Counted from the stretch's first letter, positions 29,717 through 40,539 are shown. The stretch is 64,000 nt of DNA from Muscardinus avellanarius (GCA_963383645.1 OY726578.1:19908592-19972591); one strand, 5' to 3'. Notes: generated from the sequence alone by a model not told the origin. Translations and numbers: made by a program.

Positions 29717-30145
29717 TGGGTGCGGTGGCACATGCCTGTAATCCCCGTACATAGGAGGCTGAAGCAGGACGTTCGAGGCCAGTCTTAGTAATTTAGTGAG
29801 ACCCTCAGCAACTGAGTGAGACCCTGTTTCAGAACAAAAATTAAAAAACAAAATAAAGCCAGGCGTGGTGGCGCACGCTTGTAATCCCCGCGCTTGGGAG
29901 GCGGAGACAGGAGGATCGCGCAGGTTCGAAGCCAGCCGCGCTGGCTTAGGAGACCCTGTTTCCAAATAAAAATATAAAATAGGTCTGGGAGTGTAGCCCG
30001 GAGGTAGAAGGGTTTCCAGGAACACCAGTACCACCAAAAAATAAAATAAAATAAAATAAAATAAAATAAAATAAAATAAAATAAAATGGGCTGGGAATGT
30101 AGCTGTGAAGAATGTCCCTGGGTTCCATCCCCAGTGCAAAGAAAA
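29717..30145 (+). mobile_element. Older B1-dID SINE, split at its linker
   Basis: The B1 half is at 29717-29856 and the ID half at 30087-30145 (GGCTGGGAATGTAGCTGTGA...CCATCCCCAGTGC). A type b copy inserted in the A-rich linker between them. Confidence 0.85.
29857..30086 (+). mobile_element. B1-dID SINE, type b (nested), with (AAAAT)n tail
   Basis: A complete copy (29857-30037) with GCCAGCCGCGCTGGCTTAGG hairpin junction. Tail of about ten AAAAT units. Confidence 0.93.
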
Positions 30146-30179
30146 GGTCGCTATGGCTTCGTTATGGTCACCGGGGGAG

Positions 30180-30310
30180 TTGGATGACACCCTGCCCGGC
30201 AGTTGGGTACCACGAAGGTCCAATGTCCTGCCCAAAGTTACCGCAGGTCGAGGGTGTGGACAGGACCGAACTCGGGCGTGCGCTGGGCCACTGCTGCCGC
30301 AGACGCCAGG
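30180..30310 (-). mobile_element. MIR fragment
   Basis: CCAATGTCCTGCCCAAAGTT, ACCGCAGGTCGAGGG and GACAGGACCGAACTCGGGCG follow antisense MIR (TTGCCCAAGGTCACACAGC...GGGATTCGAACCCAGG). CpG-rich for an old MIR. Confidence 0.5.
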
Positions 30311-30577
30311 ACCTCGACGCCGGTGGTCGATGACTGAGGACCGGGGCTGCAGCTATGCAGAGTTGGCCAGCGGGCGCCCGGGGTTGAACGGCTCCGGGAG
30401 TGGGTGGGACAGGGGGTCTCTAACGGGAGACGCTGAAGGGAACCTCGGCCCTGATCAACTTCTCGCCTTGCTCAGAAGCACAGGTCAGCGGCTATCACAA
30501 GCAGCGCTTCGGAGGACCCAAGATTTCCTCCGTGTTGTAGGAAAGGATCCCGGGCTGGCCCTAGGATGTGGGTTGTT
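30311..30577. other. Unique non-coding DNA
   Basis: GC-rich and CpG-containing, with no repeat or exon identified. Confidence 0.4.
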
Positions 30578-30610
30578 TTATTTATTTATTTATTTGTTTA
30601 TTTATCTTAT

Positions 30611-31070
30611 GGTGCTGGGGATGAAACCCAGGGGCATTCTACCTCTGAGCTACACCCCAGCCCTTTAAAAAATTCTTTATTTTGTTTACTATTATTATTA
30701 TTATTATTAATTATTATTATTATTATTTGGTGGTACTGGGGGTGGAACCCAGGGGCTTTTCTACCTCTAGACTATACTCCCAGACCTATTTTATATTTTT
30801 ATTTGGAAACAAGGTCTCACTAAGTTGCTGAGAGTTTCACTAAGTAGCTGAGGCTGGCTTCGAACCTGCGCGATCCTCCTGTCTCAGCCTCCCAAGCGCG
30901 GGGATGACAAGCATGCGCCACCACGCCTGGCTAATTCTTTCTTTTGAAACAGGGTCTCACTGAGTAGCGGAGGGCCTCACTAAGTAGCTGAGGCTGTCCG
31001 TGAATCTGCAACCCTCCTATCTCAGCCTCCTGAATGCTTGGATTCCAGGCCTGCCCCATCACTCCCGGCT
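30611..31070 (-). mobile_element. Older B1-dID SINE, split at its linker
   Basis: The ID half is at 30611-30663, with the (TTTA)n tail upstream (30578-30608). The B1 half is at 30933-31070. A type c copy with an (ATT)n tail lies between them. AAAATTCTTTATTTTG and TAATTCTTTCTTTTG are the duplicated target. Confidence 0.85.
30689..30932 (-). mobile_element. B1-dID SINE, type c (nested), with (ATT)n tail
   Basis: The tail microsatellite (30689-30727) is followed by a complete antisense body (30728-30932). Confidence 0.92.
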
Positions 31071-31370
31071 TGGATTGTTCTGAAAAAGGAAAGGACAGGA
31101 ATAGTGACTAGAAAAGCTAATCCATCCAAGGGAGAGTTTAGCTTCCAGAAGATCGGATGGTGGTGAGTGCTCTGGGCTCGGCCTCGGTACCCAGGGTCCC
31201 GCCTCTCAATCCCCTGGTGCAAAAGGGACCAGCTATGGCTCAGGAGAGGAGGTGGCCATCTCCCCTGCCCTCGAACGGAGTTTCAGCTTACGCAGGCAGT
31301 CCTGGAGACATCAACAGGTGGTGACAGTGCGTGTCAGGTACCGAGGAGAGAAACAGGAAATGAAGAACAC

Positions 31371-31460
31371 GGGCTGGGAGTGCTGCCCAGTGGTTAGAGC
31401 TCACCTAGCATGTAGGAGGCTCTGGGTCCCAGCCCAGCACTGCAAAACAAATTGATAATG

Positions 31461-31498
<38 letters not shown>
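31371..31498 (+). mobile_element. ID element, undeleted monomer, with (AAT)n tail
   Basis: GGGCTGGGAGTGCTGCCCAG, TTAGAGCTCACCTAGCATGT and GGGTCCCAGCCCAGCAC give the full ID layout with the middle segment retained. Tail (AAT)n at 31455-31498. Second independent ID monomer of the window. Confidence 0.85.
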
Positions 31499-31499
<1 letters not shown>

Positions 31500-31559
31500 G
31501 TAAATAAATAAACAAGGCAGTGGAGAAAGCTGCATTATATGAATCACAAAAGCTCATCT

Positions 31560-31790
31560 AATTGATCAGCAGAGCCATAATTGCTGGCTGGACGACACTT
31601 CCTAGGTGCGCAACCACGCCAAAACCGTGACCCAGAGATCCTACCCCAAACAACACAATTGCATATCTGCACCAAAGAACATCGACAAAAAGGTGACCTC
31701 CGGGGCCCTTCCCAACCCCGAACACAGAACTGCCCAAATGCCCGGCAAGAGTTGAAGGGATAAATTGTGCCATGACCACAGAAAGGCAGT
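31560..31790 (+). mobile_element. L1 3'-region remnant (broken)
   Basis: ACCCAGAGATCCTACCCCAA, then CATATCTGCACCAAAGAACA, then GAACTGCCCAAATGCCCGGC track the old L1 segment reading 'gacccagcaattctac ... catatgtccacaca ... caacccaaatgtccatc'. Non-functional. Confidence 0.55.
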
Positions 31791-32185
31791 CTCAGCATGT
31801 TTAATGCCTGAGGTTTCGAGCAAGCCCTAGTCCTTCTGGATTTCATCCTCTGGCCTCCTGTCCATCCCTGTAACCTCTGAACGGCGCCCATTCACCTCTT
31901 TACTGGACCGTCCCCCGTGTATTCCACAACCCCTCGAGCATACATGTGAACGGTGACTCACCCGTCCCAAAGATACTTGTTGGGAATCCGCAAAGCTGAC
32001 TGCGCAGATTCGCACGTGCCTGATGTGCGCTTAGCCTCGCTTGCTGCTAATAAGAGCTGGCCTCCCCTCCTTCTTTCCCCTGCGAAGTCCATCTAGCCCC
32101 CACCCCCCAAGAGCTCCGGGAGTCAGGCTGCCCCCGGCCACTGGCTCCTGCAGATGAGACAGCCTGGCCCAGTGCAGAGAGGATG
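31791..32185. other. Unique non-coding DNA
   Basis: No exon is recognised. Confidence 0.4.
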
Positions 32186-32382
32186 GGGCACGCTTGTCAT
32201 CCCAGCATCGGGAGGCTGAGACAGGAGGATTGCGGTTCGCGGACAGGCAGCCTCAGCTACTTAGGGAGGCCCTCTGCCACTCAGTGAGACCCTGTTTCAA
32301 AATAAAGAACTAACAATAAGGCTAGGGGTGCAGCTTGGAGGTAGAATGCCCCTGGTATTCTACTCCACCCCCAGTACTGCAA
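32186..32382 (+). mobile_element. B1-dID SINE, type a, 5'-truncated
   Basis: Starts GGGGCACGCTTGTCATCCCA. The ID half contains a small insertion (CCCTGGTATTCTACTCCACC). Confidence 0.88.
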
Positions 32383-32589
32383 AAAAACAAAAAAAAATAG
32401 AGGCAGAAATGGACAGTGGCTAGCTACGGTGCTGGCCCAGCGTGCCCTGTCACAGAGTCTGGAAGCATGCCCATGCTAGGTCTAATCAGTTGCTGCCAAT
32501 GTACACGGCCCCGTGCTCCGTCTTAGCACCGGGATGGTCTCAAAATCAAGGAGACAGACGACCGAGGTCGTATGTGAAGGGAAGAGGCT

Positions 32590-32800
32590 CCGCATCAAAT
32601 AACATTTACTATGCTAAGCGGAGTCCTCTTTTTCTACATCGCGCTGATTTTTGAGACATGGAAATACATTCAAATTAACCCCTGAGCTATTTATTCTTCT
32701 TCCAAATTTTCCATTTAGGGTCGACTCCGTGGTGCACGGTATTACTAATTCAGAGCTCCGGGAAGGCGCTCTGATAGCTTCAGACGTGCTGAGGACTTTG
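32590..32800. promoter_or_regulatory. Possible CNE
   Basis: AT-rich, repeat-free: TACATTCAAATTAACCCC, GAGCTATTTATTCTTCTTCC, GTATTACTAATTCAGAGC. Weaker case than the other candidates. Confidence 0.3.
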
Positions 32801-32924
32801 CCAACGCACGGCTTCACGCAGGGCGGAAATCAGAGTTCAGGGCGCGCACTTGAGCCCCAGGTGCAGCATCAAAGAACCCCGCAGGGCCCGGCTGCAACCA
32901 AACCCACTGCCGGGCCCCTTAGAC

Positions 32925-32998
32925 AAATGTTTACTGAGCGCCTACTACACACGGATACGGTTCTCAGCGCTGGAGACGTGGCGGTGAATGTAACAGTT
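32925..32998 (+). mobile_element. L2 LINE fragment
   Basis: ATGTTTACTGAGCGCCTACT, then CGGTTCTCAGCGCTGGAGAC, then GTGGCGGTGAATGTAAC follow the L2 3' region. Confidence 0.65.
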
Positions 32999-33013
32999 AA
33001 AAGCCCCATGTCA

Positions 33014-33205
33014 GCCGGGCGTGGTGGCGCACGCTTGTAATCCCCACGCTTGGGAGGCTGAGACAGGAGGGTCGCACAGGTTCGAAGCCAGACTCAGCTG
33101 GCTTAAGAGACCCTATTTCCAAATAAAATGTAAAATAGGTCTGGGAGTGTAGCCCAGAGGTAGAAGGGTTCCATCCCCAGTACCACCATAAATAAATAAA
33201 TAAAT
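33014..33205 (+). mobile_element. B1-dID SINE, type b-like intermediate
   Basis: Junction reads CAGACTCAGCTGGCTTAAGA, a step between types c and b. Target duplication AAAAGCCCCATGTC at 32999-33012 and 33206-33219. Confidence 0.93.
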
Positions 33206-33219
33206 AAAAGCCCCATGTC

Positions 33220-33665
33220 CTTAAGGAATCTACACTCACGAGGGAGAGAGATGCTGCTGCCGATATATTTTTGAAGCCAAACAAAGCAGGGTCAGACAGC
33301 AGGCAGGACTGCCCGGGAGGGACCGTCCTTTCACATAGGAAGAGCAGAAATCCATCCCAAAGCTACTGGAATAATTCCAAGGAGAGGTGATGGAGTGGGA
33401 CCTGTCGAGGTGCAAGAGGGGGTCCCCCAGCGCCACAAAGGGAGAGCCCACAATGTGGACAGAACACGGGGAAGAGACGAGGAGGGCCGCCGGGTGTCCC
33501 CGCCTCCTGCAAGGTAGATTGTCACACCCACCTGCGATGGCACGGCTTCCAGCTGGAAGGAAGGACCGTCCCAAGGAGCTGGGAGCATCTAGGTCAGAGA
33601 TGCCTACTAGAGACCCAAGTGGGTGGCAAGGGGCCCCATAATTATATTTTCTCTCTCTCTTTTTA
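33220..33665. other. Unique non-coding DNA
   Basis: No exon or repeat is recognised. Confidence 0.4.
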
Positions 33666-33721
33666 ATTTGGTGCTGGAGATTGAACTCAGGAACATTCTA
33701 CCTTGGAACTAAACCCCTAGC

Positions 33722-33724
33722 TCT

Positions 33725-33780
<56 letters not shown>

Positions 33781-33970
33781 TATTTTTGGTGGTACTGGGG
33801 TTCCTGGAAGCCCTTCTACTTCTGGGCTACACTCCCAGACCTATTTTTATATTTTTTTAAATTTGGAAACAGGGTCTCTTAAGCCAGAGTGGCTGGCTTC
33901 GAACCTGCGCCATCCTCCTGTCTCCACCTCCCAAGCGCGGGGATTATAAGCATGCGCCACCACACCTGGC
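33722..33970 (-). mobile_element. B1-dID SINE, type b (nested), with (TTTC)n tail
   Basis: (TTTC)n tail 33722-33781, complete antisense body 33786-33970. Confidence 0.92.
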
Positions 33971-34017
<47 letters not shown>

Positions 34018-34221
34018 TCTTGTGGTACTAGGAGTGGAACCCAGGGGCCCTCTACCTCTGGGCTACACCCCTTGCCCTATTTTTTATTCTTTATTTCGAA
34101 ACAGAGTCTCACTAAGTTGCAAAGAGCCTCACTAAGTAGCTGAGGCTGCCTGCAAACTGCGATCCTCTTGTCTCAGCCTCCCAAATGCTGGGATTACAAG
34201 CGTGCACCACCACGCCCGGCT
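33971..34221 (-). mobile_element. B1-dID SINE, type a (nested), with (TTTA)n tail
   Basis: (TTTA)n tail 33971-34018, complete antisense body 34020-34221. Confidence 0.92.
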
Positions 34222-34375
34222 TACTTCTTTATTTTTAAACGGGGCCTCGCTAAGTTGCTGAGGCTGACCTCGAGCTTGCCATCCTCCTGTCTCAGCCTCC
34301 CAGGTGGGTTGCAGGTGTGCGGCCCCATGCTCAGCTAAACAGCCTCCTCGGTACTTTCACAGTGTGCAAAATATC

Positions 34376-34565
34376 CGTGGTGCACGCTTGTCATCCCAGC
34401 ATTTGGGAGGATGAGACAGGAGGATCGCGGTTCGTGGACAGCCTCAACTACTTAGTGAGGCCCTTTGCAACTCAGTGAGACCCTGTTTCAAAATAAAGAA
34501 TAAAAATAGGGCTTGGGGTGTAGCTCAGAGGTCGAATGCCCCTGGGTTCCATCCCTAGTACCACC

Positions 34566-34624
<59 letters not shown>
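34376..34624 (+). mobile_element. B1-dID SINE, type a, 5'-truncated, with (AT)n tail
   Basis: Body 34376-34566, then a pure 56-bp (AT)n at 34569-34624. Confidence 0.9.
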
Positions 34625-34626
<2 letters not shown>

Positions 34627-34929
34627 AGGTTTGCAAGGAGCGTCTACCTGGAAGGCCTTCCCTGTCTTGGCAGGAGGGACCTCCCTTCACCTTCAACCCC
34701 TCCATGAACCTGGAGTCTTCTCTGCAGATATCTCCCTGGCCCTGGACCTCTCCCAGTGCTGCCTCCTCCTTCCCACCTCCTCTCACAGACTGAGAGAAGA
34801 AGAAATATAGAAAGTCGGGGCAGGGCTGGGGAGGCAGCCCTGACAGCACATGAGTGACCAACTCTCTCCTCCGGAGTGCGCTGACCCGCCCTCTCCCCCG
34901 CCTCCAGAGGTCCACGGGCTCTTCTCAAG

Positions 34930-35110
34930 AGCTCCAGACCTTTGTACAGTATGCCTTTATCAATATGATTCCAATAAATGTTTCAGTTCCGCATATAAAT
35001 TCCAGCGCCCGGCTGCCCGGTAGAGACCTGCTCGATGGCCAAGCCGTAAAGAAGTAATAATGCAATTAAAAGGTATGGCCTGTCACCCTCGTAAAGCCGG
35101 AGATCGATGT
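34930..35110. promoter_or_regulatory. Candidate CNE
   Basis: Low-CpG AT-rich island: GTACAGTATGCCTTTATCAA, TATGATTCCAATAAATGTTT, GTAATAATGCAATTAAAAGG. Repeat-free, with abrupt GC-rich edges. Confidence 0.45.
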
Positions 35111-35849
35111 GGGGGGAGCTGAGGACAGCGCGGAGGGGGACCTGCCTTCCTCGCGGTGTCTGAGGGAAGAGAAACGCCGAGCCGGCCACTCAGAGGCGTG
35201 TGTACCTGGGGCGTGCTTAGCCAGGCTCGCTCTTAACAGAAGCCAGCCCCTCCCTGGTCCTGGCCCGGGTCATCTAAGCGTCCCAAGAATCTGGGAGTCA
35301 AGTTCCCTGGAGCCCTCATCCGAATGGGACGACTCAGCCCGGCATGGTCAGGGCCTGGGAGTCACGGCTGGGAGTCACGGCGGGATCTCTGCCGTTCCCT
35401 CCCGTGGACCAACTCCCGTGCGTGCCACAAGTCAAGAGCCCTGCATCCCATCTCCAGCTCAGACCTGGATTTCCAACAAGTGCCTCCATCTTCTCTCCAG
35501 CAAAACGGGCACACCGTCCTGTCCACGCGATTGTTGGGACTAGACAGGCTCAGAGCCGAGGAACGCTGGCTGGACCTGAGTCCAGAGGCTGCGAGAGCAA
35601 ACGCCTGCAGGACGAGGCAGATGTGCGACAGGCGGGGACAGACGAACCCACCGGAGGGCGGCGGGGTGTGGTGGAGACTGCGGCTAACCAGGCGGCCCAG
35701 CTGCTGTGGTGCTGGGATGCCAGCCTGGTGTTGCCAGATCGGGTTTTCCAAGAGAGGCAGAATTTCTGGATTCGGGTGTTAGATTTCAGATGTTCACGCA
35801 TGTTCCCACGAGCATGTGTGAGAAGAAATATCCCCGGACCTGAATTCTG
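35111..35849. other. GC-rich unique DNA with weak MIR similarity
   Basis: Overlapping frames of 110-208 codons on both strands are mutually exclusive and without recognisable domains. About 35460-35570 resembles a worn MIR (TCCAGCAAAACGGGCACACC). Confidence 0.35.
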
Positions 35850-35925
35850 GAGCAAGCCCTTGGCCGGCTGGATGACCTCAGGCAAGAGGCGAAACCTCTC
35901 TATGCTGGGCTTCCTTGGGACAAAT
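35850..35925 (+). mobile_element. MIR fragment
   Basis: GCTGGATGACCTCAGGCAAG followed by GCGAAACCTCTCTATGCTGG. Confidence 0.5.
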
Positions 35926-36147
35926 GTCAGTCACATTTTCTTCTGGGAGGGGCTTGTGAGGATGGGGTGACCTTTCCCTGCAAAGCGCTCAAGACAGGAC
36001 AGGCAGGACGAGCCGTGATTGAGGGCCTGCTCCGGCTGTGACAGTCACAGGGGCTGCTCAGGAGATGGACGAAGCTTTCGGGTTCCAGAGCTCACAAGGA
36101 AGGCCTGCCGTCTTTTCTCAAATGTATTTTACCGCACAAGAAAGAAG

Positions 36148-36226
36148 CCAGATGCAGGGTGTGGCGTGCACACCTGTAATCCCAGTGCTTGGGAGGCCGA
36201 GAGAGGAGGATTTGCCAGCCCAGCCC
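36148..36226 (+). mobile_element. B1 half fragment
   Basis: TGTAATCCCAGTGCTTGGGA, then GGCCGAGAGAGGAGGATTTG. No ID half. Confidence 0.7.
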
Positions 36227-36299
36227 AATGATGGCGAGGCAAACTTCAGATTTAAACAGAGCTTTGCTAGGGCGTCTTCTTGCCCGAGGAAGCCCAGTC

Positions 36300-36425
36300 A
36301 GCATCAGCAGAGTCCAGAGGAGAATGTCACTATCCAACGCCCCTCTCTGCTTGTGAGCAGTAAGCTTCCTGTGTGAAGCCACTGAGCCTGGGGCGTGTTT
36401 GTTCCGCGGCGATGGCTAACTGAAA
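36300..36425 (+). mobile_element. MLT1-like LTR 3' end
   Basis: GTGTGAAGCCACTGAGCCTG, then TGTTTGTTCCGCGGCGATGG and CTAACTGAAACA match the typical end of MLT1-class LTRs. Solo, non-coding relic. Confidence 0.5.
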
Positions 36426-36640
36426 CATCCTGGTCCCCTTAACTTCCTAACTCTGTGATCTGGGAGAAAAAAAATCCCATGGCCTCTTTAAGCCCAAGTT
36501 TCCCCATTAGCAAAATGGAGGTGGTAACTGATAATGATAACATCAACCTCCCAAAGCCATGGTGAAGTCAAGTAAGAGACTGAATTTGAGGTCAACAAGC
36601 TCAGTTCCAGGTATATACAGCAAACGCTTAATACACGTTG
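36426..36640 (+). mobile_element. MIR SINE
   Basis: CCTAACTCTGTGATCTGGGA, CCCATTAGCAAAATGGAGG and the 3' end AGCAAACGCTTAATACACGT. A nearly full-length MIR. Confidence 0.7.
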
Positions 36641-36767
36641 GTGTCTTTCTCACAGGGAGCCACGCCAGAGCCTTGGTCCACCCAGAGGTCCTTACACGTG
36701 GCGCTGGCTCTTGGTCACCATTTCAGAATGACCTGTAGGCTGATCAGTCTTGAAATTCCAAACACAA

Positions 36768-36970
36768 GCCGGGCGTCATGGTGCACAGTTGTAATCCCCG
36801 CGCTTGGGAGGCTGAGACAGGAGGATCGCACAGGTTCGAAGCCAGCCTCAGCTACTGAGTGAGGCTCTCAGCAATTTAGTGAGACCCTGTTTCCAAATAA
36901 AATATAAAATAGGTCTGGGATGATAGCCCGGAGGTAGAAAGCCCCTGGGTTCCATCCCCAGTACCACCAA

Positions 36971-36998
<28 letters not shown>
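36768..36998 (+). mobile_element. B1-dID SINE, type c
   Basis: A complete copy with the undeleted linker (CTCAGCTACTGAGTGAGGCT) but type b-like ID start (ATAGGTCTGGGATG). Target duplication GAAATTCCAAACA at 36752-36764 and 36999-37011. Confidence 0.95.
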
Positions 36999-37002
<4 letters not shown>

Positions 37003-37099
37003 TTCCAAACATGAATCCACAGGTGCCCCCCGGGAGCCCTCCAGAACCCCGGCTGGTGGCCGGGACGAGGGACAGCGCCAGGCGGGTGGCTCCGGTGCA

Positions 37100-37330
37100 G
37101 GCCGAGTTCAGTGGTGCAGCCGCTCTGCTCGCCGGAGCCTGCCTGTTTACATACATCCCATAATTACCATCTGCACCGCCAGCGGCGTTGTTGCAAATGG
37201 GCTGTTTCCATCTGTTGAAGCAAGTTCCTCCCAGGAATTTGCACTGATCACTTTTTTATGCAAAGCTTTTGTATAGATCATTTTTCCCCCCAATGGTTTT
37301 TAATAGGTCTAACTATTTGAGGGGGGTGGG
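37100..37330. promoter_or_regulatory. Candidate CNE
   Basis: Contains CTGTTTACATACATCCCATA, ATTACCATCTGCACCGCCAG, GTTGTTGCAAATGGGCTG, TTTTTTATGCAAAGCTTTTG and GGTTTTTAATAGGTC. One of the most enhancer-like blocks in the window: repeat-free, with alternating AT-rich motifs and short GC blocks. Confidence 0.55.
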
Positions 37331-37589
37331 GAGGGGTCTCGGGAGGAAGGAGGGAACCGGGGAGAGTCACGGTGGGAGGGTGGCGGGCAGGGGGTGCGTG
37401 TCCATCCACCCAGCTGCACCTGACTGCCTCGTCTGTGGCCGCCACCAGCTCCAGGACCGTGAAGGCCTCGCGTCTACGCGATGCCATTTCAAATATTTAT
37501 TGTTTGTCTTTCTGGTTGAGCTGGTAGCGCGCGGTTAACGGAGACGAGGAGGGGGGTGGGGTGGGCGTGGTAATGAGTCCAGCAACTGG
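37331..37589. other. GC-rich unique DNA between two candidate CNEs
   Basis: G-rich (GGGGGGTGGGGAGGGG) on the plus strand. No exon is recognised. Confidence 0.4.
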
Positions 37590-37800
37590 TGATCCCAGCT
37601 CAGGGCTGTGTTACCTGAGAAGAACCAGATGGGCGGTTTTGCATATTTTTGACAGCCGTAATGAACAGGGCAGCTCCGTATTGATTAAATGTCTGGGAAA
37701 TTAGTGCAACCCTCTGGAGCTCCATTATTTACTATTTCTGCTCAAATTCTCAGCAAAGTTTACATAAGCCGAAGTCAGCAGTAAAGGGGAGAGGGGGAGG
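37590..37800. promoter_or_regulatory. Candidate CNE
   Basis: TTTTGCATATTTTTGACAGC, CGTAATGAACAGGGCAGC, CGTATTGATTAAATGTCTGG, CTCCATTATTTACTATTTCT, GTTTACATAAGCC. Dense TAAT/TTAC/ATTA words and low CpG. Confidence 0.55.
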
Positions 37801-37929
37801 AAGGGACAGTTGAAGGAAATGAGATACTTTCCGGGGACCGCAGCCCGGCAGATGCAGAACGGAAAGGACGCTTCGATTTTGACTTTGAGCCCTGGGAGGG
37901 TCAAAATCTGCAATCCCTCATTCCTGCAT

Positions 37930-38600
37930 CCCCCAGCATCCGGTGTGGCACCTGACACACAGTAGGTACCTTGGAGGAGGTGTTGAGAAAGGGATCTGCA
38001 TTTGACAAGGAATCTGAGTTCTGGATTTACCCCTCAAAGGGCGGACCGTGCCCCTAAGACAGAACCCTGCCCTTGAACTTGACCTTGAAACCTTTCATAA
38101 GCAAAAATATATCTGCATGCACGTAACCGCATCCAGCCAGGGCCTCACGCTGATTCTTCCCTGGGCACCTCTCGCCTCCCATGGCTCTGGGGTGGGGGCT
38201 GAGGGTTGCTCGATAAATACAAGGCTGATTGGGGCTCAGCTGGAGCTCATCAAAGATGGTCTGCAAAACTTGTGCCTCCCGATCTTCTGGGGATGCCACT
38301 GCAAAGGAGATGCCTGCGCTTATTCCTTAAGAACCCACAGGCCAGATACGGTCCCCACGTGACTTTGGATCCTGGTGCTGGAGGGTCCTGATGGGCTCTG
38401 GGATCCCTGGGTTGAACCCTAATTCTGCCTCGTACCATTTCCATGGCCAGGCATAGCACAGCACCGCGTCTCTGGGGTCCCGGTGTCTGTTTCTTCCTCC
38501 GTGGCTGGATGACACGATTCACTCCTTAAAAGCTTGCTTGGGGTGATTATGGAAAGGGCGATGTCAGGTAAACACTAGGTATTCAATAACGGTGCTGGGG
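37930..38600 (+). mobile_element. MIR/L2 relics in unique DNA
   Basis: 37940-37990 (CACCTGACACACAGTAGGTA) and 38380-38600 (GGGTTGAACCCTAATTCTGC, GGCTGGATGACACGATTCAC, AAACACTAGGTATTCAATAA) look like worn MIR/L2 ends. The sequence between them is unassigned. Confidence 0.45.
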
Positions 38601-39265
38601 ATTATTGTTATTGGAGATTATTTGGGGAGTTGATTTTCAAGAGAAGAGCAAAGCTCTGGGAGCTGTCCGTGGTGCTGCCCTGGGCTCTGGCCCCTGACTC
38701 TGGACCTCTCTGTTCAGTAACCCATGTTCCACTGGGGTATGATCACCGGTACGTGACCTCACATGATGGGAGCATCCTCATAACATTTGCGCGTTCCCAG
38801 GATCTTCCCAGCTCTTCTAGAAATCTCCCCTGCCCTGAGCCCCCTGCTTCGGTCATCCTTCACCTACGAGGTCCTGTCCTTGGCAGCTAAGACAGAATCT
38901 CAATGTGTCCATCATCAGAAGAGAAAGAAAGTGTCTCTGGCTAGGAAGGGAATAGGCATTAGACAGATACACGGGTTGGTCTCGGGGACCTCTTCCGCTA
39001 CACTTTTTGTCTTTCTGTATATTCCCAGAGGTTAATCAGGCTTTGGCAAGCCAGCCAGCCTCCAGTCTCTGTTGGAAGAACAAGGAGTTGGAAAGACAGA
39101 TTCAATCAATGACAGATCTCACGATGAGGAGAGTGGTGACGGGGTGGTGAGGTTGGGGAGGGTTCTGCTCTGCCGCAGGCCCCACCAGGACTCACCCATG
39201 TGGATTACTGGATCTCAAAGACATCTGTGTTGGAGACCCTTGTTTATTACTTTGGTGAAGAAATG
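38601..39265. other. Unique non-coding DNA
   Basis: No exon or named repeat is seen. Confidence 0.4.
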
Positions 39266-39880
39266 GGTGGAGGGATGAATGAAAGATAGATGAATGAATG
39301 AAGTAAAATGGGTAGACGGAAGGAAAAATGGAAGGAAGGATGGATGGATGGATAAAAAGAAGGAAGAATGGAAAAAATGGTTATATGTATGTATGTATGT
39401 ATGTATGTATGGATGTATGTATGTATGGATGTTTGGCTGGAAGAATGGATGTTGAAATGGTTGTATGGATAGATGGATGGATGGATGAGAAGGATGAATA
39501 GACTGATAGAGGAATGAATGGATGGAATGGTCAGATACATGAATGGATGGATAGATAAAATGGATTTATGGATAGATAAATAGATGGGTGATAGGAAGGA
39601 AGGATGGATGGGTGGATAAATGAAAGAAAGACTGGATAGATGGAATGCTTGAACAGATGGATGGATGGATGGATGGATGGATGGATGGATGGATAGATGG
39701 ATGGATGGTTAGATGGATGGATGGAATGCTTGAAAGGATGGATGGATGGATGCGTGGATGGGTGAATGGATATGTGGATGGATACAATGAAGAAAGGAAG
39801 GATGGATTGATGGGTAAAAAGAAGAATGAGGAAGTAAAGGAAGAAGATAGGTTGTATAAGAAAGGACAAGAAAGATAATG
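39266..39880. repeat. (GGAT)n/(GTAT)n tetranucleotide array
   Basis: Imperfect GGAT, GAAT and GTAT units over about 540 bp, with the purest GGAT block around 39655-39725. The minus-strand Ile-His-Pro-Ser frames are artefacts. Confidence 0.93.
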
Positions 39881-40009
39881 AGGACTAGAAAAAGAAGGAA
39901 AAAGAAAAAATTATCAAAGGAGAAAGACTATAGTTTCTACTATGTTGTAGGCAGATTTTGAGCATGCCTCAGAGAAGACAGAGCGCTGCAGCCCCTGTGT
40001 CAGGAGTGT
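39881..40009. other. Purine-rich transition
   Basis: AAGAAAGG/AAAAAG-rich edge of the tetranucleotide array, then unique DNA. Confidence 0.5.
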
Positions 40010-40420
40010 GGCTGTACTTCATGCACTCTCCCTCCAATTACGTCCCAAGCCTGTTCTATTAACAGCCACCCTTGCAGACCCAGACAAAATGAACTCCAGT
40101 GCCTCATCCCGGCAGCAGGCCATTGATTCTCCCCCATAACCCATTTATTTTATTAGCAATCCATTTATTTGGTACATGCATTTTGCCATGCTGCGGGGCG
40201 ATGAACTGGCCCTGCCAGGTGTGGGGCAGGGTGGGGGCGGGGCACTCCGAATACTCAACCAGATCGCGATTACCACCGTGGCGGTGCTTAAAGATCATAT
40301 GTAAATGAAATGTCAGGGGAGAAAATCGCGGCGAGGGCTGTCAGGAAACAATTTAGCGGTGGTTAAAGGCGCAGTTCATGGCTGGGTGAATCGCAAACTT
40401 TGCAAATGGAAAACCAAGCT
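40010..40420. promoter_or_regulatory. Candidate CNE, ~400 bp
   Basis: CCTCCAATTACGTCCCAAGC, GCAGGCCATTGATTCTCCCC, CATTTATTTTATTAGCAATC, CATTTATTTGGTACATGC, AGATCATATGTAAATGAAAT, CAGGAAACAATTTAGCGG. Repeat-free and rich in homeobox-type words. It contains ATGTAAAT, a one-base variant of the reverse octamer. Confidence 0.55.
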
Positions 40421-40539
40421 GGCTTCCACGGTGGGGGCCGACGAGGCCAGAGGCAGAGGGGCAGGGAGGCTGGGGAGAGGCCGGCTGTGTGATGTGAGCT
40501 CCGAGAAAATGAAAAAAAAAAAAAACCATACAAACAAGA

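Larger units (their letters stand above)
33666..34336 (-). mobile_element. Outer SINE of a multi-insertion nest
   Basis: An old antisense ID half (33666-33718) and old antisense B1 half (34228-34336, ending CATGCTCAGCT) bracket two complete younger SINEs. Confidence 0.75.

Noticed and set aside
35324..35970. 152- and 208-codon plus-strand frames overlapping in different registers, with opposing minus-strand frames
   Set aside because: Mutually exclusive frames of similar length and no recognisable protein. The 3' part overlaps a MIR.
39247..39869. Minus-strand Ile-His-Pro-Ser frames
   Set aside because: The same GGAT repeat artefact.
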